DNA of 64,000 nt from Epiperipatus broadwayi (lineage: Eukaryota > Onychophora > Udeonychophora > Euonychophora > Peripatidae). Of the stretch, positions 33,312-44,620 are shown in pieces. Both the position numbers and the translations under genes were made by a program. How positions within the stretch are numbered: position 1 is the first letter of the stretch; every line of letters begins with the position of its first letter. The notes under the pieces are model-generated. The model saw only the letters and a program-made list of their open reading frames with translations. It was not told the DNA's origin and did no database searches. The DNA is taken from contig JAQFVV010012395.1 of NCBI GenBank assembly GCA_028023455.1, forward strand, positions 618,001-682,000. The letters run 5' to 3'.

Positions 33312-34545
33312 CACAAACTTTTAAACAAATTACACTGACAGAAATAAAAGGATATGTAATATGCAAGTACATTTATCGTTGTTGACTTGGGATAGCTTTT
33401 GCTAAGAACAAGATGCCTAAAATGGTAGAAATAAAATTCTTTCATTCTAAAGATCTTGTTTATTCTTTTATGTATCTAAAAGATTGATAAAAAATTTAAA
33501 TATGCCAGTTTCTAAACTCTTGCCGTGGTGAATCCCAAGTGCAGTGTTGGTCACATCACTTGTACAAAGAAGAAATGATTGTAGTAACTATTATCCTGCA
33601 AAGGACAATTGAAATTGTTACATAAAATGATTTATGATAATGCTAGCATGTTTATGTATGATATCAGTTAATATTTTATTTTTTTGTTCAAAATATTTAA
33701 TTGTATAGGAAAAAATGTTTTGTTATATTGCAATGATTGCTCTCTCCTCCCAAACCAAATAAATTATTGAATTTATTTCGCCATAATAATATAAAAGCAT
33801 TTTTTGTTTTAAAATGGAAGTGGTTTTCTAAAATTTGGGAAATTTTGAATTAAAGTTTTAAATTATTATTCATTTGTTTGATTTTTATTTATTTATATAA
33901 TATTTTTCAAAAATAAAACAGATAACTCCATTGTGATCCCGTAGTGAAAGTTTTTACAAATGGATACATATTTAAAAAAATTTTTTTTTTTTTTTAATTT
34001 TTAAAATTTTTATTTGTGAGAAATTCAAAATTGAAATTTTTATCAAATGATTTTGAAATGAAAATTGGAAAAAAAAAATTATTTTAAATATCATATGAAA
34101 GTCTAATAAATTACTTTTTATAGCCTTCCTTTTAAATTCTAGTTTGACTAATTCTTGTATGTGAGATCAAAATTATGATTTTCTGATTTCAAACAATTGT
34201 GATTTCGTAAGTTGTATTTGGATAAAAAAAGTTGGTTAGATTTTTTTGGGATTGGATCGCTTGACATGGGCTGATCTAGTGATTTCTGTATAGCTAAATA
34301 TGAACTAAGATTTATTCAGGGTTATGTAATGGGATTGTCTGGAAAAATAATAGAGGAATTAGGGAATACAAGTCAACAATCTCCAAAACTAAAAAAAAAA
34401 AATCTATAGCTATCAACCACAATTTAAATTTACTATGTCAGTTATCTTGCTTGAAAATATGGTGTAATTTTTTTTATATTAAAAAAAAAATACATTGATA
34501 TCTATTTTGTTTATATATCTCTAGTAAGATTAGTATAAAAAATGG
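33312..34545. other. Intronic AT-rich DNA, no gene
   Basis: Long A/T runs near 33975-34010 and 34385-34500. Nothing recognisable. Confidence 0.4.
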
Positions 34546-35845
34546 GTACTCTAACCCGACCTGCTATGTGGCTGCTAGAGGCGCTGTTTCTCTGTTAGCA
34601 CACAGAACATACAGGGTAGGGGCCTCGAAAGCAGATGACGCTTTTTCCTGCCGCTAGGTGGCGCTGTTCTCCATGCGTACGCACAGGAACCTTCCACAAG
34701 CTAGCTGGCAGCTTACATCGTGTGCTAGCAAGAACCTAGGTGGCGCTGATTGCCGTAAACACATGTAGTTTATGTATCGTCTGCTACCAGAAACTACCAA
34801 GATTCTAGCCCACTACGCGGCGCTGTTTCTCCACGTCTATACACAGAAAAACAGCAATCTCTAAATGCATTCATGCTAGCGTTTATGAACATAGTACTTA
34901 AAACTTTCATGGCGTATAATATACAGGGGTGAATAATTTATGTCATAACTATTTAAATATCCGGTCAAACATAATAGTTTTACATTTCATTTCACCATTT
35001 CATGAATCAATGTATTTTTAAATTATGACTTTGTAAAAAGCGATTTGTTTTTTTAATTATTTACTCTAAAAGTGGGTTTTTTTTTGTAAATAAAACAAAA
35101 CGTAATTTTTACGACAATCTAAAAATCGGTCTGTTTTTTTTTTTAAAAAAAAAAGCTACTTTTTTTTTCCTACGGCCATATTTCTTTCAAAACTATATTA
35201 TTTTAGAAGATTATACCGATTATTGTTTGTAAAACGTTTTTTTTTTTACACTTTCAATTAATATTTTTAATACATTTTAAAGTAATACAACTTATATTTC
35301 GGTTTATAGATTACTATTTCGAAAAATAAAGTGTTATTTGCGTGCTGGGTATACCACGTGCTTGTTACTCGCAAGCAATAATTCGAAGATCTGTTTATCA
35401 AAACTTCCTCTCACAATAATATTCAAGGCATAAATATTAATTGAAATTGCATTTAAAATTTTAGAATCATTTTAATAACTAAAAATGTCATATACTCACA
35501 AGGAAATTTCAAAATAATAGGTTTAATAAGTACCGTATGAGAAAAGTAAGATATTATACAGAGTCAGAAAAAAAAAAAGATTTAGAACAAAATATATATA
35601 CATTTAATATCTTTATTGATGGTTGGAATTTAAAAATTTTCTTTCAAAACTGATACTCGTGTTAGGCTTGTATACTATTAAAATTAAAACTATTACTCAT
35701 CATAAATAATTTGGAAGACATTGCCTGTCGAAATTGGATGATCATTGAAAATTATATATGATCATAATAGCCTAAAATTCAGAAGCCTGATAGTACTGTC
35801 TTTGCCAGTGCACTGTTTTTTTCTTTCATTATTGATACATAAATA
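34546..35845 (-). repeat. Non-coding 3' tail of the chimeric RTE (copy 1), with CTCF-like motifs
   Basis: This 1.3-kb block is an inverted copy of 44620-45905, matching at roughly nine bases in ten in its GC-richer outer part (34551-34870). That part repeats the word GGCGCTG about four times. At 34651-34664 CCGCTAGGTGGCGC fits the animal CTCF core (CCASYAGRKGGCRS) at all positions except A to G at the third. AACCTAGGTGGCGC at 34733-34746 is weaker. No frame is present. Confidence 0.65.
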
Positions 35846-35887
35846 AGAACAGGTAAAACACATTTATTAAAAATCTTCCTTTACAGA

Positions 35888-36478
35888 CACATAGGTATAT
35901 TTCCTTTTAGTATCGAGTTATTTCTACCAAAAGCAGGTATATTTCCTTTTAGTATCGAGTTATTTCTTCCAAAAGCACTCCAACCAAGTTTAATTCTATG
36001 ATTAATTTCATCCATTATGTTTCCATCTGTATTAATAATCTGACCAAGGTGTTTGTAACTGTTAACTTCTTCTAACTCATCATAATCAATCTTTATTTTC
36101 ATATTTTGAGCAAACACCTAAGTATATTTCCCTTTAGTATCATTCTACCAAAAGCACTCCAACCAAGTTTAATGCTATGATTAATTTCATCCATTATGTT
36201 TCCATCTGTATTAATAATCTGACCAAGGTGTTTGTAACTGTTAACTTCTTCTAACTCATCATAATCGATCTTTATTTTCATATTTTGAGCAAACACATAG
36301 GTATATTTCCTTTTAGTATTAAGTTATTTCTACCAAAAGCACTCCAACCAAGTTTAATTCTATGATTAATTTCATCCATTATGTTTCCATCTGTATTAAT
36401 AATCTGACAAGGTGTTTGTAACTGTTAACTTCTTCTAACTCATCATAATCAATCTTTATTTTCATATTTTGAGCAAAT
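35888..36478 (-). repeat. Triplicated 180-bp segment of RTE reverse transcriptase
   Basis: After a partial unit (35888-35935), units run about 35936-36118, 36119-36297 and 36298-36478. Each codes on the - strand for the same segment, from QNMKIKIDYDELEEVNSYKH through NTDGNIMDEINH to GWSAFGR. Differences between units are few, so this expanded after insertion. The related + strand copy at 44370 has just one unit. Confidence 0.85.
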
Positions 36479-38181
36479 CCATTAAACATTACTTTAGTCT
36501 TTTTAACATTTATCTTTAGTCCTACTTTCATCTGATAACTCCTGCAACATTTCCTGCAGCTCTGAAGCATAAGTTGCAAAAACAACTACATCATCTGCAA
36601 AGTCTAAATGACTTAAATAATCTCCATTTACTTTCACACCTTTAGCTTCCCATTTTAATCCACAAAATATTTCTTGCAGCACTGCTGTAAAAAGTTTTGG
36701 AGATATGGAGTCACCTTGTCTTACACCCTTCTCAATGTTGACTTCAATAATCTTTGTTAAAAAATAAATTTACTGATAAAGATTTCATAAGAGTTTTCCA
36801 ATCAGCTTCTAAAAGCTTATAACTAAATCCTCTAATTCATTCCCAGACAGAATTATTTAGACTGCAAGTGAGACTTTGTTAAGAGAAAGCAAAATTAAGT
36901 TTGAAAATGAGACACCAACAATACAAATCTAATATCACTTGTGTTGAGAGAAAAATCTATTAAATCTTAAACTAGACAAATCTATAAGCATTCTTCCTGC
37001 TAACAAGAGCAATGTAACATTTGTAAATGGATAATAGTAATTATGATACAATAAGAGCTTCCCCCAACAGACTAAAAGTCCCATAGTAGCTATGAATCAC
37101 AACTGTAAAGATTATTCAGAAAGCATCCCTGATCACAGCTATTTCAATGATTCAGAAAAAATTAGCTTGACATATTTTGGAAAAAATTCCACATCTTTGT
37201 GGTCATCTAAAATCAATAAAGGCCAGGTTCCATTAAGATCTATTGTTAATTGTGAAAAGTCACTATATCAAAAATTCTAATGTTCTTAGTCCTTTGGCAT
37301 ACAAGAGACAGTTCTGGGTTAGAGATTCTAAGAAAATTGTAGAATTAATCAACATGAAAAGTGACAGAACTGACATATTGGTAAATTTTGATGTGAAAAA
37401 CTTAATCACAAAAGTACTCTGTGATGAAGCATTATCTAATGTAAAAAAAAGATTAAATAACAATAGTAGTGTACAAACCAGAATAATTCTTTCAATTGAT
37501 AGTTTAATTACACTTAACATTCTGCACAGCATACTATTATTATATACTATAGAATTCTTCCAACAAAATCAAAAGATGCTTTTTGATTCCTTATTGCTAT
37601 CTCTGATCAGCAATATTTACATGGAAGAACTTGAAACTACAACCATAAATAAAATTCTATCTACAATTCAAGTCTGGCTTTTCTATGACCATATGGTAAA
37701 GCATTACTACAAACATTCTGGATACTATCAATAATTATGCTCTTTTAATTAAATTCACAATAGAATTAAAACAAGATCAGACACTACAGCTCTTAATTTT
37801 CTTTTGACAAGATTCCCTCATAGCAAAATCAAAATTACAATCAACAGAAAACTCACACACTCTAATCAGAATAAAAATTCTTATTCAGAAACCAATAACT
37901 TGGAAAAAGAAAAATCATATAGCATAAACTCTCATGAAAAATACTTATCCATCAGCTATCATTATGAAATAGCCAACTAAAAGAAACACCATAAGAAAAA
38001 ACAGTTATAGGTATTAAAGCGTATCCATAGATATTAGTAAGTGCAGCTACACTAAAGAAAATCTGTGATCAGTATATTAAGATTCCTTTCCAAAATCATA
38101 AGTGCCCTATGAAAAATTCTAACTTCTATAAAACACAAACTGCAAATATTGAAAAACAAAAACTGCATCTATGAAATACCA

Positions 38182-39308
38182 TGTGAATATCATCATCATC
38201 ATCATCATCAACCATTATCAATCCACTGCAGGATGAAGGTCTCTCCAAGTTTAATCCATCTTCTCCGATCTTTAGCTTCTCTTCTCCACATCACCCCTAC
38301 ACATTTTCTTATTTCATCCATCCATCTTACATGTGGTCTCCTTCTGGGTCTTTTACAATCTCTTGGAATCCAGTTTAAAATTTCAATTGTCCATCTATTA
38401 TCATCTCTTCTAGCAATATGTCCAGCCCAACTCCACTTCAATCTTTTAATTTTTTCAATGAGGTCAGTAACACCTGTTTGTTCTCTTACCCATACATTGC
38501 GTTTTCGATCTCTTCTTGTTACTCCCAACATACATATCTCCATACTTCTTTGAGTGGTCTGAAGTCTCTGTATTGATCTTCTATTAAGTGTCCAAGTCTC
38601 AGATCCATAAGTAAGAACTGGTAAAACACATTTGTTAAAAACCTTCCTTTTCAAACACATAGGCATATTTCCTTTTAATATCAAGTTATTTCTACCAAAA
38701 GCACTCCAACCAAGTTTAATTCTATGATTAATTTCCTCCATTATGTTTCCATCTGTATTAATAATCTGACCAAGGTATTTGTAACTCTTAACTTCTTCTA
38801 ATTCATCATAATCAATCTTTATTTTCATATTTTGAGCAAATCGATTAAACATTACTTTAGTCTTTTTAACATTTATCTTTAGTCCTACTTTCCTACTTTC
38901 ATCTGATAACTCCTGCAACATTTCCTGCAGCTCGGAAGCATTATTTGCAAAAACAACTACATCATCTGCGAAATCTAAATGACTTAAATAATCTCCATTT
39001 ACTTTCACTCCTTTAGTTTCCCATTTTAATCCACAAAATACTTCTTGCAGCACTGCTGTAAAAAGTTTTGGAGATATGGAGTCACCTTGTCTTACATCTT
39101 TCTCAATGTTGACTTTCCCAGTATCATTATGTAATCTAATTGTTGCTGTTGCATTTTTATAAATATTCTTTAAAATATGACAATATCCTGAATCTATACC
39201 TTGATGATCCAATGCTTTAATCACTGAAGAAATGTTTATAGAATCAAATGCCTTTTCATAATCTACAAATCCAAAACATAATGACAACTCATATTCATTT
39301 GTGAATAT
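38182..39308 (-). mobile_element. 5'-truncated RTE LINE inserted in the GIY-YIG domain of the PLE
   Basis: The insert 38191-39299 is flanked by TGTGAATAT (38182-38190 and 39300-39308). On the - strand it starts within RT and ends after the stop with GTTGATGATGATGATGATGA, the short microsatellite tail usual for RTE elements. Excising it rejoins the GIY and YIG halves of the PLE nuclease in one reading, which confirms the bounds. It is the least damaged RTE copy here and keeps the normal 3' end that the chimeric copies lack. Confidence 0.85.
38208..39287 (-). pseudogene. RTE reverse transcriptase, C-terminal two thirds, open frame
   Basis: The 359-codon frame carries RT motif A (DYEKAFDS, residues 9-16), motif B (RQGDSISPKLF, 66-76), the catalytic FADD (106-109) and motif D/E sequence (GLKINVKKTKVMF). 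It continues through LTYGSETWTLNRR and RRDRKRNVWVREQTGVTDL to WAGHIARR and RRPHVRWMDEI near the end. This is the complete C-terminus of RTE-clade ORF2, proteins often mislabelled craniofacial development protein 2-like. The endonuclease and N-terminal RT were lost by 5' truncation on insertion, so it is an inactive copy despite the open frame. Confidence 0.85.
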
Positions 39309-42267
39309 GGAAGAACATATATAGCTGAAATCATCTGACTCATTTCAAAATACATAATTAAAAGAGCAAAAAGTAATGATTAAAAAGAAAAACTAAAAGC
39401 ACCTTAAATACATTGGTCAAGAAAAATAACGGGCAGAAAGTAAAAAGTAAAATTTGTACAAACCATTCACATTTATGATAGATAACTTCATAAATCAGTC
39501 TAATGTAAATAATTCATAATATTTCAAAACTACTCATTAACCTTGCCCTTAAAAAAACTGGAGAAACCAAGAAAATCTTCATAGATGAATGTATAAAATT
39601 TCTAGTGACTTGATTTTTCAGAATAGCCTAATTAGTAAAAGCAAGCATTACCTTAAATTCACAAAACTAAAAATCCAAGGTTCAATTTCCATGCTAGTAC
39701 TGTCACTGGTAAGGCCAGCAACATTTGAAGAAGAGATGAGAAAAAAACAGCACTCAAAATGTTGTAATAAATTAATCTGTATGCTTTGCTAACAGTTGAA
39801 TGTATTTAAAAGTTTAAATAAAGTTTGATATCTTTTAAAAATATTTCATAATTAATAACAGATGATGGAAATAGTTCAATATATAATTACAGGTAAAATC
39901 CCTATCATCACAAATTTTCAGATAAACATTTCCTGTTTTCAAGTCAATATGTATAATGCTTGGGACTGTTTTTGTATCTCCAGAATAGTCTAAAGACTTA
40001 CTTGAATTGAAACACCTATTGTAGTAAGGAATTTGACTGCAATGGTATGTTGACTACATATTTTGAGGTTTTATTAATCAACTGTCTGGCTGGGGTGTTT
40101 AACTATTAATGGGATGTTGTTTATACACGTATATCATATTTTGAAATTCTGAAAAAGCTAAAATCGGTAACTTTTCCTAAATTCGTTTATTTTTGTTTTT
40201 ATAGAATATTTGCTTATCAATAGTTGTTCTTTATTAAAATTAAAACTGCAAAATTTTTATATGTTCATTCATCACCTGTGTTATTCACCTCCAAATCATA
40301 AGTCTTTGACTTAGTAAATGAGACTTATGCAAAGCATTACAATCAGAATGACATTGCTTTGGGGGAGATGAAAATCTATCAGAAGATAAGTCTGTTTTAT
40401 AGCAGTCAAGATAATTTCATATATAATGATGTATATTAAAATCACTGTTATTAAAAAGCTAGTAATTGTATGTGAGTTGACTGAATGCCAGACCATTGAT
40501 TCTCCCTCCCCCAACACACACACAAACATTAATTTCTTGAATATTTAGCACTACACATCATGCTCTTGATTAAATGCCTCCAGTAGTTAAGTGACCAAAT
40601 TTATACTTAAATAAAATTGGGAGTGAATAAGGTATGGGCATTCACTATTTCATCCTAGCTCAGATTAATGAAAAAGGATCAATGGTCAAAGATTTTTTTT
40701 GTCTGTTTTCTTTTTTCTCCTGAAAATTTTTTAAAATTATTTGTTCCCTAATTGTTTTTAATTAAGATATGAGCATTGAAAGTCAGAAATCCAATGCGCA
40801 CAGTAATTGTTTTTACTATAAAGTGCTATTAAAATGGTTTGGTAGTATCTTTGGACTTCTCCATAGAATTTCATTTATAACTTGTACTGCAGCTACACCT
40901 TAATTTTGTGACTGGGCAATTATGTAGCCTACAACTACTGTAACTATCCAATTTTTGTATTCTTGAACCTAAATATTTAAATTATTTGACTAATCTCATA
41001 AAAATAAAAATTACAAACATCCTCAAATTGCATTAGGGAAGGGGGAAGCATAATTTGTGATTCATTTTAAAGATAATAATATACAGAATAAAAGTCTAAT
41101 TTCATTCATATCTAATTATGTACCAATAAATGCTAAATACCTAAACATTTAATAACCTCTTAATTCTTATGATATTTAAGATAATTTAGAGTTGAACCTA
41201 ACAATATGAAAAATTAGGTAAAAATATTATTCATTAGTAACTCTTTTGTCTTACTTTCAAATAATTCAAATTAATGATACGTAAAAAGATATAGAAAGTA
41301 TCTTTCATATTAGGAACAAAGAAATTATAATTCTTTAACATACCATTCAAAAGAAAATTACTTCTTATATTTATTTATATTCATTAATTATAAAATTGTT
41401 AATTATAAAGCACCCATTACATTAAATATTAGAAATATACTTCAAATAATATATATAAACATGCTTTATAAAAATATTTTCAATTTAATAATTCAAGGAA
41501 ATTACTTTAATATGTTGACTTTCCCAGTATCATTATCTAATCTAATTATTGCTGTTGCATTTTTAAAGGAGATAATAAATATAAATTGAACTTATATACT
41601 GGTTAGAATTTCTACAGATTTTCTAATATAATGTTTGTGAGTAGTTAGGTGGTTTAATGAATCTATAAATGAATTTCTAAACAGACAAATTTTAATATAT
41701 ATCACCCAACAGAGACACTTAAATAGTTACCAATTTCACAATATCAACTAATAAACTATAATTTACTTTGATTAATCTTAAGATTTGATTTAATGCAAAA
41801 AATTGTCTACACTCAGGAGGTTACAAATTTCTTGCCATCCTATTAATTGAAAGGAAACCCTTTGATTCCTCTTGGAAGCCTTAAAGAAACTGAGCAAGGC
41901 AAATTCTTAATGTCCACTCCATACGTTCTTGTCATTGCAGCTGTTATTACTATGTGATTATTCATATAGTATATAAACATGGTTGGGCTGCTCACCAACA
42001 CGCATTAGCCAGCGCGATGAGGTTATTGGATTTTTATCTCTGAGTTTAAGATCAAAAACACTATGGACTTTCTTCAGTTGCCTGATAAGGCAGAATGAAT
42101 GCTTGTGTAAATGATATTTTTCCAATATATATACAATTATGACAGACAAAAATAAATCATGGCCCTTATTCCCAGGAGACTGTAAAGTCACCAACCAAGG
42201 CAGTAGTTGGTGGCCGAAGGCAGAGGCTGCTCAGAATCCCCTGATTGTGGACACAGGCTGCCATTTG

Positions 42268-44620
42268 ATGATGGCCTTTTTTTATTTAGATAGATACAAC
42301 TGCAGATCACTTTCAAGAGACGGAAGATTGCAAGAGTTAGAAGAAAAACTGTCTTATATTGAATGGGATATTATTGGACTTTGTGAAGTTAGAAGAAAAG
42401 GTGAAGCGACAATTGTTTTAAAAAGTGAACATGTACTCTATTATAAAGGTACAAATATTGGAAATACAAGCGGAGTAGTATTCATTATAAATAAAAAGTG
42501 GAAGAACAACATTGTGGAGATTGATGGTGTATCGGACAGAGTGGCAAGATTAGTTATACATCTTAATAGCAGATACCAAATGCAGATAATTCAGGTTTAT
42601 GCCCCAACAAGTTCTCAAAGTAATGAAGTAGTAGAAGATTTTTATATGGATGCACAAAAGGCTTTTGATCAGAGTTAACAACATTTTAAAATTGTTATGG
42701 GAGCAATTAATGCTAGAATTGCTAAACAAATGAAAGATGAAAGTGCTGGCGGTAATTTTGGTTATGGTAATAGAAATGAGAGAGGACAGAGACTTGTGGA
42801 GTTTGCAGGAAAAGGAAAACATTATATTATGAATTATTTTGAGAAAATGGAAGCATCCAAATGAAAGTACAGCAGAATTGGATTATATTTTGACTAACAG
42901 AAAATACATATTTCAAGATTGTAATGTTTTTAATAAATTTAACAGAGGAAGTGATCATCGGTTAGTAAGATGTGAAATACATGTTAATGCAAAACTAGAG
43001 AGACAAAAATTATTAAGAAAAACAATATTTACAGTTGATATTCCTAATTTTCAGAAACATTCTAATGAATTTAAAATACAACTTACAAATAGGTTTCAAG
43101 TATTAGTAGATTTTGAACATGGTTCAGATTTGAATGAAATTAATATGAAAACAACTGATACACTTTTAAAAACTGCAACAGCACTTGATCAATAAAATTT
43201 CTACTGAGACTAGAGAATTTATGAAGAAAAGAAGGAATATGAAGATATACAAAAATGATGCATTAAAAAGAATTGAATATCTCAAATTTTGTAAAATGAT
43301 GCAGAAAAGATTTGAAAATGATATAAGAAAGTATAACTGTGAACTAGCAAGGAAAGCAGCAGAAGGGAATGAAAGTCTCGAAAGTGTAAAACAACATTTT
43401 GGTATTGGTAGGAAATTCATATCTGCAATAAAAAAAAAAGCTGGAATTATTACTAAAAAGAGAGATGACATCATGAAATGGATAGAAGACTTTTATAAAG
43501 AATTATATAGTAATAAAGAACAAATACCTCCTATATCTATGACATCTTCTGAATTACCCAGAATTTTAAATGAAGAAATGAGACATGCAATTAAATATAT
43601 GAAGAAAGAAAAGATTCCAGGTAATAGTAGAATTATAATTGATATATTAAAAGAAGCAGGGCAAAAAATAGAATTTTTTTTAGCAATGTTATATACCAAA
43701 TGTCTAAATGATAAAGATGTACCAGATGATTGGAAGAATGCAGTATTAATATTAATATTTAAAAAAGATGATAAAGAGGATATTAGAAATTACAAACCTA
43801 TCAGCCTTTTATCAGTTACATACAAAATTTTTACCAAGATAGTTACAACTCTTCTACAGAGAACATTGGATTTCCCCCAACCAAGAGAACAAGCTGGATT
43901 TAAAAGTGGTTTTAGTACAGGAGATTTTATCCAGGTATTGAGAGATGTTATAGAAAGGACAAATGAATATGAGTTGCCATTATGTTTTGGATTTGTAGAT
44001 TATGAAAAGGCATTTGAATCTATAAACTTTTCTTCAGTGATTAAAGCATTGGATCATCAAGGTATAGACCCAAGATATTGTCAAATTTTAAAGAATATTT
44101 ATAAAAATGCAACAGCAACAATAATGATACTGGGAAAGTCAACATTGAGAAGAGTGTAAGACAGGATGACTCCAAAACTTTTTACAGCAGTGCTGCAAGA
44201 AATATTTTGTGGATTAAAATGAGAAGCTAAAGGAGTGAAAGTAAATGGAGATTATTTAAGTCATTTAGATTTTGCAGATGATGTAGTTGTTTTTGCAACT
44301 TACGCTTCAGAGTTGCAGGAGTTATCAGATGAAAGTAGGACTAAAGATAAATGTTAAAAGACTAAAGTAATGTTTAATGGATTTTGTCAAAATATGAAAA
44401 TAAAGATTGATTATGATGAGTTAGAAGTTAACAGTTACAAACACCTTGGTCAGATTATTAATACAGATGGAAACATAATGGATGAAATTAATCATAGAAT
44501 TAAACTTTGTTGGAGTGCTTTTGGTAGAAATAACTTGATACTAAAAGGAAATATATCTATGTGTCTGTAAAGGAAGATTTTTAATAAATGTGTTTTACTT
44601 GTTCTTACTTATGTATCAAT
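42268..44620 (+). pseudogene. RTE ORF2, endonuclease plus reverse transcriptase, frameshifted
   Basis: From 42290 the frame reads RDGRLQELEEKLSYIEWDII and LCEVRRKGE (APE endonuclease, with its catalytic Glu), then VARLVIHLNSRYQMQIIQVY with APTS. A stop at 42676 is followed by GNFGYGNRNERGQRL (about 42750). From 42839 comes LDYILTNRKY and SDHRLVR (near 42945-42970; the nuclease His is present). From 43185 RT runs as one long frame with DDWKNAVLILIFKKDD, RNYKPISLLSVTYKIFTK, EQAGFKSGFST and FGFVDYEKAFES, to 44159. There a small deletion removes the QGDSIS block. Remnants with LDFADDVVVFAT (about 44260) and VNSYKHLGQIINTDG follow. At least four breaks make it inactive. Confidence 0.78.

Larger units (their letters stand above)
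37092..39700 (+). pseudogene. Penelope-like RT and GIY-YIG protein, broken and interrupted
   Basis: The frame 37092-37280 ends SSKINKGQVPLRSIVN, matching the PKIHK-PLRPIVS block of PLE reverse transcriptases. After a frameshift, 37243-37734 continues with ILVNFDVKNLITKVLCDEAL (motif A, L-SFDVxSLFTxVP) and LISNIYMEELE (motif B region). Near 37745-37900 remnants such as IKFTIELEQDQTLQLL and a RKLTHSNQNKNSYS segment follow. At 38150-38190 NCIYEIPCEY starts the GIY-YIG nuclease. It resumes after the nested insertion at 39309 with GRTYIAE, the YIG half. The YxDD box is not evident. Stops and shifts prevent function. Confidence 0.7.
36735..41521 (+). mobile_element. Penelope-like element inserted in the RTE copy, itself interrupted
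   Basis: ATGTTGACTT (36735-36744) recurs at 41512-41521. Joining across it restores RTE sequence (CTCAATGTTGACTTTCCCAG), so 36745-41511 is an insertion with a 10-bp target duplication. It contains a broken PLE protein on the + strand and, nested within that, an RTE fragment with its own 9-bp duplication (38182-39308). The ends show no clear pLTRs. The right third (39800-41511) is AT-rich without recognisable content. Confidence 0.72.
34546..41567 (-). mobile_element. RTE-type LINE copy with chimeric 3' tail, split by a Penelope-like insertion
   Basis: The - strand reads RT sequence from 41567 to 41512 and, after a 4.8-kb interruption, from 36744 to about 35850. A 1.3-kb non-coding tail then runs to 34546 (GGTACTCTAACCC on the + strand marks the end). 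It is 5'-truncated within RT. The coding part resembles the copies at 38191-39299 and 41870-45905. The tail replaces the normal RT end: coding stops matching at the LTYG segment. Inside, a 180-bp RT segment is repeated three times. Confidence 0.72.

Noticed and set aside
38149-38553. 134-codon + frame with a His run
   Set aside because: It starts in PLE sequence and runs through the CAT microsatellite into antisense RTE sequence; an artefact of the insertion junction.
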